Shown piece after piece: positions 6,277 to 13,113 of a stretch of 13,638 nt of DNA. How positions within the stretch are numbered: position 1 is the first letter of the stretch; every line of letters begins with the position of its first letter. The stretch comes from Burkholderiales bacterium. GTDB taxonomy: Bacteria > Pseudomonadota > Gammaproteobacteria > Burkholderiales > SG8-41. The position numbers were made by a program, and so were the translations under genes. The stretch is from positions 1-13,638 of the forward strand of contig SYEN01000001.1 of NCBI GenBank assembly GCA_005800795.1. Reading direction: 5' to 3'. The notes beneath the pieces were generated by a model, which worked only from the letters and a program-made list of their open reading frames with translations, had not been told where the DNA came from and did no database searches.

Positions 6277-6915
6277 TCAATCCAGATACTCGAACAGGCG
6301 CACGACCTTGACGACGCCACCGGTGGTGCGCGCCACTTCGGTGGCGGCGTCAGCTTCGCCGCGTTTCACCAGGCCCATCAGGAATACGACGCCGCTTTCA
6401 GTGGTGACTTTGACGTGCACCGGGCTGAATTTCTGGCCGTCGACAAAGCGCGCCTTGACCTTGGAGGTGATGAACGCATCGTTGGTGCGCGTGGTGAGTG
6501 CGCTGTTGCCTGCGACCTGCAGTTCGTTGAACACGCCGCGCACGTTTTCCACCGCGCGTGCGATGCGTTCAGCATCTTCGCGCGCTGCTGCGGTGGGCAC
6601 TTCACCGGAGAGCAGCACCTGGCGGTTGAAGCTGTAGACGTTAATGTGCGCGCCGCGCACCGTTTCGCCGATACGGCTGGAGGTTTTGAGTTCGATGCCC
6701 TGATCTTCGGTTACCGTGCCCACGGTGCGCCGGTCTTCGGCGAGAAGCACGCCGCCGCCCACGGCGCCGCCTATCACCGCCGCTGCGCAACCGCCCAGCA
6801 TTGCGGCTGCCGCAAGGATCAGGGCCAATCGGGTGGCGCTGGCCGCACGGAATTTTTCAATGCCATTCATCCTGCGAATGCCCTTTCCGTCAGTCATTTC
6901 AGCTGCGTCAGCCAT
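6277..6915 (-). CDS. BON-domain outer-membrane lipoprotein (DolP/YraP-like)
   Basis: The product has 212 residues with a lipoprotein signal ending in the lipobox LGGC (residues 40-43), followed by a Gly/Ala stretch and two BON domains (about 62-130, DQGIELKTSSRIGETV...VFNELQVAG; about 140-208, NDAFITSKVKARF...VVKVVRLFEYL). E. coli DolP (YraP), of the same build and the same gene context after diaA, is an outer-membrane lipoprotein that maintains envelope integrity; I infer the same kind of role. The ATG at 6915 shares one base with the upstream gene's stop (TGATG), supporting translational coupling. The ATG at 6870 would give a more compact signal peptide (MNGIEKFRAASATRLALILA), so the true start may be there. 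The charged first 15 residues are otherwise odd for a signal peptide. Confidence 0.9.
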   Translation of the reverse strand: MADAAEMTDGKGIRRMNGIEKFRAASATRLALILAAAAMLGGCAAAVIGGAVGGGVLLAEDRRTVGTVTEDQGIELKTSSRIGETVRGAHINVYSFNRQVLLSGEVPTAAAREDAERIARAVENVRGVFNELQVAGNSALTTRTNDAFITSKVKARFVDGQKFSPVHVKVTTESGVVFLMGLVKRGEADAATEVARTTGGVVKVVRLFEYLD

Positions 6916-7505
6916 CAGTCCACCCCCAAGAGTAAGCAGTCTATCGCGTCACAAAGACAGTGTATGGTGAGTAAATGCACTTCCTGTATGCGCGCGGTGC
7001 TTTGCGCGGGCACGCAGATATGGACGTCGTTTTCGACCATGAGTTCCCCAATGGTGCCGCCGTCGCGCCCGGTGAGGGCCACCACCTGCATGCCGGATTC
7101 GTGCGCGGCGGTGATCGCAGCCACCACATTGGGAGAATTGCCGCTGGTGGAAATCGCCAGCAGTAAATCCTTCGCATGGCCCAGCGCGCGCACCTGCTTG
7201 GAAAACACCTGTTCGTAGGCGTAATCATTGGCGATGGAAGTCAGCGTTGAACTGTCGGTGGTGAGCGCGATGGCCGCGAGGCCCGGGCGCTCTTTTTCAA
7301 AACGGTTCAGCAGCTCCGACGAAAAATGCTGGGCGTCGGCCGCCGAACCGCCGTTGCCGCAGGCGAGTATTTTGCCATCGTCCTTCAGGCAATCGACCAT
7401 GCGCTGCGCAGCTGCGGCGATCGGGCCGGCAAGCGCATCCATGCACTCCAGCTTCAAGTGCGCGCTTTCGGAAAAGTTTTCGGCGACGCGGCTGATTAAG
7501 TCCAT
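6915..7505 (-). CDS. gmhA: SIS-domain phosphoheptose isomerase family protein (GmhA/DiaA)
   Basis: This 196-residue SIS-domain protein has signature CGNGGSAADAQHFSSELLNRFEKERPG (49-75), LLAISTSGNSPNVVAAI and TARIQEVHLLTIHCLCD. GmhA isomerises sedoheptulose 7-phosphate to heptose 7-phosphate, the first step to ADP-heptose; DiaA is its paralogue that binds DnaA at the replication origin. Most of the sequence reads closer to E. coli DiaA (NRFEKERP, IANDYAYEQVFSKQVRALGHAKDLLLAIS, RIQEVHLLTIHCLCDAID), and the context yraN-SIS-BON is the diaA context. Yet it keeps Glu64 and His182 at the positions of GmhA Glu65 and His180, which, as I recall the sequences, are lost in E. coli DiaA. With rfaE2 two genes downstream, a real isomerase is plausible. 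The symbol is tentative. There is no clear Shine-Dalgarno, and a 62-base gap separates it from yraN. Confidence 0.85.
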   Translation of the reverse strand: MDLISRVAENFSESAHLKLECMDALAGPIAAAAQRMVDCLKDDGKILACGNGGSAADAQHFSSELLNRFEKERPGLAAIALTTDSSTLTSIANDYAYEQVFSKQVRALGHAKDLLLAISTSGNSPNVVAAITAAHESGMQVVALTGRDGGTIGELMVENDVHICVPAQSTARIQEVHLLTIHCLCDAIDCLLLGVD

Positions 7506-7540
7506 GCCGCTATTTTGCGCCGATGGCGGGCATTTGTACA

Positions 7541-7561
7541 GGCCCGGACCCGTCGCGGGCC
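7541..7561 (-). repeat. 6-bp hairpin in the yraN-gmhA gap
   Basis: GGCCCG (7541-7546) and CGGGCC (7556-7561) are perfect arms with a 9-base loop in the 62-base gap. No T-run follows on the minus strand, so a processing or pausing structure is more likely than a terminator. Function unknown. Confidence 0.4.
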
Positions 7562-7567
7562 ATGCGG

Positions 7568-7915
7568 CTAACCGCCAAAGGCGTCACGTATCCATTCGAC
7601 CGCTGCGTTGTCGTCCGTGCCGGCGAGCAAAACGGCATCAAAACGGCACTGCGGCGTGCGGCCCGCGCCTGCCAGGTAGTGCAACGCGGTGCGCGTGAGC
7701 TTGGCGCGCTTGGCGGCGGTGATGCTGGCTGCCGCGCCGCCAAAGCGGTTGGAACCGCGCGCGCGCACTTCCACGAATACCAGCGTCGCGCCGTCGCGCG
7801 CGATGAGGTCGATTTCGCCGTAACGAGAGCGGTAGTTGCGCTCGACGATCACCAGGCCCCGGCTTTCGAGGTATTGAGCGGCCCGCGCCTCCGCGGCTTT
7901 GCCCCGATTATTCAT
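7568..7915 (-). CDS. yraN: YraN family (UPF0102) nuclease-fold protein
   Basis: This 115-residue protein matches the UPF0102/YraN family, a small PD-(D/E)XK nuclease fold whose role is not settled. The pattern is clear: RGKAAEARAAQYLESRGLVIVERNYRSRYGEIDLIARDGATLVFVEVRARGSNRFGGAAASITAAKRAKLTRTALHYL. Putative catalytic residues are the E of the N-terminal helix (GKAAEARA), D in GEIDLI and E in FVEVR. Length is typical. ATG at 7915 is preceded by GAGG, a good Shine-Dalgarno, and lies 13 bases after the lpoA stop. The position between lpoA and the SIS gene is the same as in E. coli. Confidence 0.93.
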   Translation of the reverse strand: MNNRGKAAEARAAQYLESRGLVIVERNYRSRYGEIDLIARDGATLVFVEVRARGSNRFGGAAASITAAKRAKLTRTALHYLAGAGRTPQCRFDAVLLAGTDDNAAVEWIRDAFGG

Positions 7916-7928
7916 GCCCTCGCCACGG

Positions 7929-9194
7929 TCAATACGACCGGGTGGCAGCGGGTTTGCGGGTCGCGGGCTTGTCGGTGGGCGGCTTTGGCGGGGCCGGCTT
8001 GATGATAGCGGGCGGTTTATCCGGGGTGGGCGTCACCGGCGCCGGTACGGGGCCGACGGGTGCGTCCGGCAGCGTCGTGCCCAGCCGCGCACTCACCGGT
8101 TCGCGCGCAAACTGGCGGTCACGGCCCAACGTTAATTTGCCGGTAACGCCATCCAGAACAATTTCGGTGTGGCGCGCGAGCAGCGCCTGCCCGATGCGCC
8201 AGGCGTCGATGCCCAGAGCGTAAAGGCGCTCCAGATCAAGGTCGCCAGCGGAGGCCGCGCGCGGATAAATCATAACGGCCGGGTGATCGCGCTGCAGCAG
8301 CCACGGCATGTCGAACACGCGTATGCCGGCGAGATCAACCACGGCAGCCGGGCTGACATCGCCGCCATACGCCTGCGATACGGCATACAGTGCCAACGGT
8401 TCAAGGGTGGTGCGCACAGCGCGTGCCTGCTGTGTAGTGAGTGACAAAAACGCCATCTCTGCCGTGCGTGTTTCCACCGCCTGCCGCAGGCGCGTGAGTT
8501 CGGCGGGACTGGTGTTGAACAAAAACTCGCCCGCATGCTTGCCGCCGAGCTTGACGAACTCCTCGATGAATACGCAGTTCGCGCGCCGCAGCAACTGGCT
8601 TTCACCAACGATGGTGTAGGCGCTGCGGCGCCCCTCTTGATAGGCGAGTTGTGCCGCCTGCTGAGCCTCGGTTTCGATTTGCAGGCTGATGGCGTAAAGA
8701 TCGGGCTTGTTGGGCAGCGCACCTTTGGGCGCATTCAGCAGCAGCGTCGGCACGCTGATATCCCCTGCCGCCACGGCAGCGGCAGCCGCGCGCAGCAGTG
8801 GCCCGATCACCAGCCGCGCGCCAGTTTCCGCGGCCTGTTTGTAGGCGACCACGGCCTGCTTGGCGTCTTCGCCCACTGGATAAACGCGGATCAGCAGCTT
8901 GGGCGGGTCGGGAATTTTCGAGGCAGCAAGAAAACCGTCACGCAGCGCCTCGCCGTGGCGCCGGAAAGTGCTGGAATCCACCGGCAGCAGCAGGGCAATA
9001 TGCGGCGCGTCGACACCGAGCGGCGTGGGCGTTGCCGGGGGCTTGGTGGCTGGCAAGGGCGTGACTGGAGGCGCAGAAGGCGTTTGCGCCCATGCGCTGG
9101 TCATCAGACTGGCAACTGCAGCGAGTGCACCGTATAGTAGTGCTGCTCGCCACACGCTGATGAAGTTAAGCCACCGATGACAACTGTCGCCCAT
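7929..9194 (-). CDS. lpoA: LpoA-like penicillin-binding protein activator (short, no lipobox)
   Basis: The protein has about 421 residues, with an N-terminal hydrophobic export signal (LLYGALAAVASLMTSAWA, then QTPS), a Pro/Thr-rich linker, and a periplasmic-binding-protein-like domain (IALLLPVDSSTFRRHGEALRDGFLAA, then RLVIGPLLRAAAAAVAAGDISVPTLLLN, LYALGIDAWRIGQ, VLDGVTGKLTLG). This is the C-terminal domain of LpoA/YraM, which activates PBP1a in peptidoglycan synthesis. A long Pro/Lys/Thr tail (last 50 residues) follows. Two differences from E. coli LpoA: the TPR-like N-domain is missing, and no Cys stands at the signal cleavage site, so it appears soluble or anchored by its uncleaved signal. 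I took the ATG at 9194; GTG at 9155 is possible and TTG at 9206 less so. It is divergent from and overlaps rsmI by 18 bases, as part of the conserved rsmI / lpoA-yraN-SIS-BON block. Confidence 0.85.
   Translation of the reverse strand: MGDSCHRWLNFISVWRAALLYGALAAVASLMTSAWAQTPSAPPVTPLPATKPPATPTPLGVDAPHIALLLPVDSSTFRRHGEALRDGFLAASKIPDPPKLLIRVYPVGEDAKQAVVAYKQAAETGARLVIGPLLRAAAAAVAAGDISVPTLLLNAPKGALPNKPDLYAISLQIETEAQQAAQLAYQEGRRSAYTIVGESQLLRRANCVFIEEFVKLGGKHAGEFLFNTSPAELTRLRQAVETRTAEMAFLSLTTQQARAVRTTLEPLALYAVSQAYGGDVSPAAVVDLAGIRVFDMPWLLQRDHPAVMIYPRAASAGDLDLERLYALGIDAWRIGQALLARHTEIVLDGVTGKLTLGRDRQFAREPVSARLGTTLPDAPVGPVPAPVTPTPDKPPAIIKPAPPKPPTDKPATRKPAATRSY
9110..9138 (+). promoter_or_regulatory. Candidate rsmI promoter inside the lpoA signal-peptide region
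   Basis: TGGCAA (9110-9115), a 17-base spacer and TATAGT (9133-9138) lie 38 bases before the rsmI ATG. The -10 is good and the -35 is weak. It sits inside the coding sequence of divergent lpoA, because almost no gap exists between the two genes. Confidence 0.4.
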
Positions 9195-10046
9195 GATTCG
9201 CCACAAAATTTAGACAGGGCGACATTATATGTAGTGGCAACGCCCATAGGAAACTTGTCGGACATTAGCGCGCGTGCCATCGAAACATTGTCACGTGCAG
9301 GACACATTGCCGCCGAAGACACCCGCGTCACCCAGCGCTTGCTGGACCACTACGGCATCAGTGCGCGCCTCATCGCAGTACACGAGCACAACGAACAGCG
9401 CGCGGCGGGCGAAATTTTGGCGCTACTGGCCACCGGCGCGAGTGTTGCTCTGGTAAGCGATGCGGGCACGCCGGGCATATCAGACCCCGGAGCGCGGCTG
9501 GTGGCGGCGGCGCATGCGGCGGGCTATCGCGTGTGCCCGCTGCCGGGCGCCAACGCAGCGGCGGCGGCAGTATCGGCCAGCGGATTTTTGTCGCCGCATT
9601 TCTTGTTCTACGGCTTCCTGCCTGCCCGCGCCAGCGCGCGGCGTGAGGCGCTGAGCGCGCTGGCAGCACAGCCCCACACGCTGGTGTTCTACGAAGCGCC
9701 CCATCGTGTTGCCGAGTGCGTGGTCGACTTGGCGGCAACGATGGGCGGCGGCCGTCGCGTGTTGGTCGCGCGTGAACTCACCAAGCTGTTCGAGGAAACG
9801 CATGTGTGTGCGTTGAGCGACGCGCCCGAATGGCTAGCGGCCAACGCGCATCGTACGAAGGGTGAATTCGTGCTGGTGGTCGAAGGCGCTGATGCCACCG
9901 CGCCCGATGAAGCGGCACTGGATAATACGCTGGCGGTGTTGCTGGAAGAGTTGCCGCTGAAACAGGCGGTAGCGCTGGCGGTGAAGATAACTGGCGGGAG
10001 TCGCAATGATTTGTATCAGCGGGCGCTGGCAAAAAAGGGTGAATAA
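9177..10046 (+). CDS. rsmI: 16S rRNA (cytidine(1402)-2'-O)-methyltransferase
   Basis: This 289-residue RsmI uses S-adenosylmethionine to methylate the ribose of C1402 in 16S rRNA, in the decoding centre. The tetrapyrrole-methylase-type fold shows TLYVVATPIGNLSDISARA (residues 17-35), IAAEDTRVTQRLLDHYGI, the SAM-binding ALVSDAGTPGISDPGARLV, VCPLPGANAAAAAVSASG, HTLVFYEAPHRV, RRVLVARELTKLFEET and KGEFVLVVEG. Length is normal. ATG at 9177 leaves a short extra N-terminus before the conserved start, which is usual. It is divergent from lpoA with overlapping 5' ends. pyrC follows after 55 bases in the same direction. Confidence 0.96.
   Translation: MTTVAHDSPQNLDRATLYVVATPIGNLSDISARAIETLSRAGHIAAEDTRVTQRLLDHYGISARLIAVHEHNEQRAAGEILALLATGASVALVSDAGTPGISDPGARLVAAAHAAGYRVCPLPGANAAAAAVSASGFLSPHFLFYGFLPARASARREALSALAAQPHTLVFYEAPHRVAECVVDLAATMGGGRRVLVARELTKLFEETHVCALSDAPEWLAANAHRTKGEFVLVVEGADATAPDEAALDNTLAVLLEELPLKQAVALAVKITGGSRNDLYQRALAKKGE
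9224..9252 (-). promoter_or_regulatory. Candidate lpoA-operon promoter inside the start of rsmI
   Basis: On the minus strand TTCCTA (9252-9247), a 17-base spacer and a perfect TATAAT (9229-9224) lie 29 bases before the lpoA ATG at 9194. The site is inside rsmI codons 16-26 and faces the rsmI promoter candidate, so the two mRNAs would overlap at their 5' ends. Confidence 0.5.
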
Positions 10047-10063
10047 AACGTTTCGGCGGCGCC

Positions 10064-10092
10064 TTCACGTGGGATCGAACACCGATTAATAT
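10064..10092 (+). promoter_or_regulatory. Candidate pyrC promoter
   Basis: TTCACG (10064-10069), a 17-base spacer and TAATAT (10087-10092) fall in the 55-base rsmI-pyrC gap. The -10 ends 9 bases before the pyrC ATG, so the leader would be only a few bases. GAAG near the start may act as Shine-Dalgarno on a longer read-through transcript. Confidence 0.4.
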
Positions 10093-10101
10093 TGAAGCCC
10101 A

Positions 10102-11136
10102 ATGAAAACTTTGACGATTTCCCGCCCCGACGACTGGCACCTGCATTTGCGCGATGGCAATTACTTGAGCGCGGTGTTACCGGATACCGCAAAACGCTTC
10201 GCGCGCGCGATTGTGATGCCGAATCTCAAACCGCCGGTGACGACGGTGGCGCTGGCGCAGGCTTACCGGCAGCGCATTGTGGATGCCATGCCCGCCGGCG
10301 CGAAGTTCGAACCGCTGATGACTTTATATCTGACAGATAACACACGGCCTGAAGAAATTATTCAATTAAAACAAATACTTACAGTTAAGGCCGTGAAGTA
10401 TTATCCGGCGGGCGCGACGACCAATTCCGATGCCGGGGTGACCGATCTTGCGCGTTGTGCGGCCGTGTTCGAGGCGATGCAGGAAGCAGGCGTGCCGCTG
10501 CTCACGCACGGCGAGGTGACCGATCCGGCGGTGGACATTTTTGATCGCGAGTGGGTGTTTCTGGAGCGCGAATTGGCGCCGCTGATGGCGCGCTACCCAC
10601 GCCTGAAAATTGTGTTGGAGCACATCACCACGCGTGAGGCGGCGCAGTTTGTCGCGCAGGCGCCCACGAACATCGCTGCGACAATTACCGCGCATCATCT
10701 GTTGCTCAACCGCAATGCGTTGTTCAACGGCGGCATGCGGCCGCACAATTATTGCCTGCCGGTATTGAAGCGCGAGATTCATCGCGAGGCGCTGGTGGCG
10801 GCGGCGATTGGCGGCAGCACAAAATTTGTCCTCGGCACAGACAGCGCGCCGCATGCGCGGCATACCAAAGAGACCGATTGCGGCTGCGCGGGTTGTTACA
10901 CCGCGCACGCGGGCATAGAGCTATATGCCGAGGCATTTGAGGCTGCCGGCGCGCTGGATAAACTCGAAGGTTTTGCCAGTCATCACGGGCCGGATTTTTA
11001 CGGCCTGCCGCGTAACGGCGACACGATTACGCTGGTAAAAGACGCGTGGCGCGTGCCGATGGATGTGCCCTATGGTGATGATCGCCTGACGCCGTTTCGC
11101 GCGGGTGGCGACGTGGCCTGGCGGCTTGTGTCCTGA
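10102..11136 (+). CDS. pyrC: Dihydroorotase (class II type, PyrC)
   Basis: This 344-residue zinc enzyme interconverts N-carbamoyl-L-aspartate and dihydroorotate in pyrimidine synthesis. All metal and catalytic residues are present: His13 and His15 (DDWHLHLRDG), the carboxylated Lys99 (VKYYPAGATTNSDAG), His136 (LLTHGEVTD), His174 (LEHITT) and Asp247 (LGTDSAPH). Each is exactly three less than the E. coli PyrC numbers as I know them (16, 18, 102, 139, 177, 250), so there is no net insertion or deletion up to residue 247. Despite this, residues 85-94 (EIIQLKQILT) are encoded by the AT-rich repeat R4 (10354-10384), very unlike the surrounding GC-rich codons and unlike the usual sequence of this surface segment. 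The ATG at 10102 fits the family N-terminus. The gene stands alone, 55 bases after rsmI and 143 before the ThDP gene. Confidence 0.96.
   Translation: MKTLTISRPDDWHLHLRDGNYLSAVLPDTAKRFARAIVMPNLKPPVTTVALAQAYRQRIVDAMPAGAKFEPLMTLYLTDNTRPEEIIQLKQILTVKAVKYYPAGATTNSDAGVTDLARCAAVFEAMQEAGVPLLTHGEVTDPAVDIFDREWVFLERELAPLMARYPRLKIVLEHITTREAAQFVAQAPTNIAATITAHHLLLNRNALFNGGMRPHNYCLPVLKREIHREALVAAAIGGSTKFVLGTDSAPHARHTKETDCGCAGCYTAHAGIELYAEAFEAAGALDKLEGFASHHGPDFYGLPRNGDTITLVKDAWRVPMDVPYGDDRLTPFRAGGDVAWRLVS
10354..10384 (+). repeat. AT-rich dispersed repeat, copy R4 (inside pyrC)
   Basis: The plus-strand core TCAATTAAAACAAATACTTA (10362-10381) differs from R2 at two bases in 20. It is read as CAA TTA AAA CAA ATA CTT ACA (Q88-L-K-Q-I-L-T94), the same phase as the copies at gene ends, with TTA where they have the stop TAA. 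The catalytic spacing of pyrC is unchanged around it. Confidence 0.85.
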
Positions 11137-11151
11137 GCTTGCAACGGGATA

Positions 11152-11179
11152 TTGCAGTACCGGATTTCTCGTAGTGCAA
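11152..11179 (+). repeat. Imperfect inverted repeat in the pyrC-ThDP gene gap
   Basis: TTGCAGTAC (11152-11160) and GTAGTGCAA (11171-11179) pair at 8 of 9 positions around a 10-base loop. It lies in the 143-base gap (11137-11279), the leader or promoter region of the ThDP gene. It could be an operator or a weak hairpin, and no T-run follows. I see no convincing promoter elsewhere in this gap. Confidence 0.35.
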
Positions 11180-11279
11180 CCCCCGAGAGATTGCGTACGG
11201 ACTTTTGAATCAACGTCTGGCGCACCGCTGTTTTATTCCTTCTGCGTTATCATCGCCGCCATTCTTAAAAGGGGGCAAC

Positions 11280-12959
11280 ATGCCAACAAAAATGACGGGT
11301 GCGCGGCTGTTCGGACAGATTCTGAAATCGTACGGCGTGACGCATCTGTTTTTCATGGACGCGGTGCTGCGCCGCGCGTTGGCGGAGATGGAGGACACGG
11401 GCATTCATCGCATTCTCGGCCATTCAGAGAAAGCCGTGGCGTACATGGCCGATGGCTACGCGCGCGTATCGGGCCGGCCCGGTGTGGTGCTGGCGCAATC
11501 GGTGGGCGCGGCCAATCTCGCCGCAGGCATGCAGGATCCGTATCTCGGCCATTCGCCGGTGGTGGCGATTACCGGCCGCCATATCAACACCATGCAATAT
11601 CGCAATGCGTATCAGGAAATCGATCACCAGCAACTGTTTTCGGCGGTGACCAAAATGCACGCGAAAGTCGAGTCATTGGAGCAGATTCAGTTGCTCATGC
11701 GTCAGGCGTTTCGCGAGGCGACGACCGGCACGCCGCGCCCGGTACATCTGGACATGGCGGGGTATGCGGGCGACGCGATCACGCCGCTCATCGGCGAATT
11801 TGATGTCGCGGCCGACGAAACGCATACGCGCTTTCCGGCTTTTCGTCCGGCTCCTGATTCCACAGCCGTGTTGCGCGCGGCGGCAGCGATCAAGGCGTCG
11901 TTGCGGCCGGTGATCGTGGCGGATCGAGGGGCGATGATTTCCGATGCCGGGGCGGCGATCGCGAGGCTTGCCGAAAAAATTCAGGCGCCGGTGGTCGCCA
12001 CGCCCGACGCGAAAGCCATCCTCACCGAGAATCATCCCCTGTTTTTCGGCACCATGGGCTTGTATGGCCGCAGCGGCGGCAACCACATCGTGAGCGAAGC
12101 CGATCTGGTGATTTACTGCGGCAGCAATGCCAGCGATCACACCACCGGCGTTTACAAAATGCCGAAGGACGGCACACCGATCATCCAGATTGACATTGAT
12201 CCGGTGGAAATCGGCCGCAACTACAGCAATGTCATCGGCGTACATGCGGATGTGCGCACGGCGGTGGATGCACTGATGGTTTCCGCCGAGGGCGCGCGGC
12301 GCGATGCGTGGCTGGCCGCTGCGCGCGCGCATGCCGCCGCGTGGGCTGCCGAAGCGGAGAAATACCGATCATCGGATGCAGTGCCGATAAATCCTGGCCG
12401 CTTGTGCAAGGAATTGACGGAGCTGCTGCCGAAGGACGCGATTCTTTTTGCCGACACCGGCTTTGCCGCGCTGTGGACCAACACCATGGTTTATTTCAAT
12501 CATCCGGCGCAACGTTATTTTCGCGCGGCAGGTTCACTGGGCTGGGCGTTTCCGGCGGCGCTCGGCGGCAAGTGCGGCGCGCCCGATAAACCTGTGGTGT
12601 GTTTCACCGGCGATGGGGGTTTTTACTATCACCTGCCGGAACTCGAAACCGCGCGCCGCCGCAAAATCAAGACGGTGACCATCGTCAATAACAACAAAAG
12701 CCTCGCGCAGGGTCTGAAAAATCTGACGATTTCCTACGGCAATACGCCCGCGCCCAACCGCATGGACGAGTGCTACGAATTCGTTGAGACTGACTTTGCG
12801 CAAATCGCGCGCGCGTTTGGCTGCATGGGATTGGTGGTCGACAAGCCGGGCGACTTCAAGAAAGCGTTCGAGCAGGCGATGGCCTCCGAATTACCGGCGG
12901 TGATAGATTGCCGCACGGAGTTTGCGGCGCAGGCGCCGGCACCATGGGTGCCAGCATAG
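11280..12959 (+). CDS. Thiamine-diphosphate enzyme, acetolactate-synthase superfamily, substrate unknown
   Basis: This 559-residue protein has the three-domain build of acetolactate synthase-like enzymes. The PYR domain (about 1-165) has the cofactor-activating Glu50 in HSEKAVAYMADGYARVSGRPG; the central domain (about 185-335) has VIVADRGAMISDAGAAIARLAEKIQAPVVATPDAKA; the PP domain (about 375-545) has the ThDP/Mg motif GDG (444-446) and its partner NNN (470-472). Such enzymes decarboxylate or ligate 2-keto acids. It is not an obvious biosynthetic IlvB: there is no small subunit gene beside it and several segments differ (FFMDAVLRRALAEMEDTG, NHIVSEADLVIYCGSNASDHTTGVYKM). I cannot name the substrate. 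ATG at 11280 has a strong Shine-Dalgarno (AAGGGGG about 5 bases upstream); upstream in-frame codons lack one. It is convergent with tsaD, with a short terminator-like hairpin after it. Confidence 0.88.
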   Translation: MPTKMTGARLFGQILKSYGVTHLFFMDAVLRRALAEMEDTGIHRILGHSEKAVAYMADGYARVSGRPGVVLAQSVGAANLAAGMQDPYLGHSPVVAITGRHINTMQYRNAYQEIDHQQLFSAVTKMHAKVESLEQIQLLMRQAFREATTGTPRPVHLDMAGYAGDAITPLIGEFDVAADETHTRFPAFRPAPDSTAVLRAAAAIKASLRPVIVADRGAMISDAGAAIARLAEKIQAPVVATPDAKAILTENHPLFFGTMGLYGRSGGNHIVSEADLVIYCGSNASDHTTGVYKMPKDGTPIIQIDIDPVEIGRNYSNVIGVHADVRTAVDALMVSAEGARRDAWLAAARAHAAAWAAEAEKYRSSDAVPINPGRLCKELTELLPKDAILFADTGFAALWTNTMVYFNHPAQRYFRAAGSLGWAFPAALGGKCGAPDKPVVCFTGDGGFYYHLPELETARRRKIKTVTIVNNNKSLAQGLKNLTISYGNTPAPNRMDECYEFVETDFAQIARAFGCMGLVVDKPGDFKKAFEQAMASELPAVIDCRTEFAAQAPAPWVPA

Positions 12960-13041
12960 GGAGTGAAGGATGCAGGGGGGCAACCTTTAAGGGGTGGTAT
13001 AGAGGATGCCGGGTTTGTTGTCGGGTTCTCAAAGGCAGGCC

Positions 13042-13058
13042 CGGCGGTGCGCCGTTTT
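13042..13058 (+). terminator. Possible intrinsic terminator after the ThDP gene
   Basis: CGGCG (13042-13046), loop GTG, CGCCG (13050-13054) and then TTTTGTT form a short GC stem followed by a T-rich run, 82 bases after the stop at 12959. The stem is only 5 bp. The rest of the 154-base gap to tsaD shows nothing else I can name. Confidence 0.4.
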
Positions 13059-13113
13059 GTTGGCGTTCAAGATCGCTAAGAACGAGCCGGTGTGAGGTTT
13101 TGGCGCACGGCAA

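Noticed and set aside
6415..7218. Plus-strand open frame across the BON and SIS genes.
   Set aside because: It spans two minus-strand genes with clear lipobox, BON and SIS motifs; its own translation has no recognisable features.
11137..11279. Small RNA or riboswitch in the leader of the ThDP gene.
   Set aside because: Only one imperfect hairpin is visible and no known aptamer motif, such as a TPP box, could be recognised.
12685..12704. A 15-of-20 match to the AT-rich repeat consensus in the ThDP gene (TCAATAACAACAAAAGCC...).
   Set aside because: It encodes the conserved VNNNKS cofactor motif, is one base out of phase with the five real copies and lacks the AT-rich flanks, so it is coincidence.
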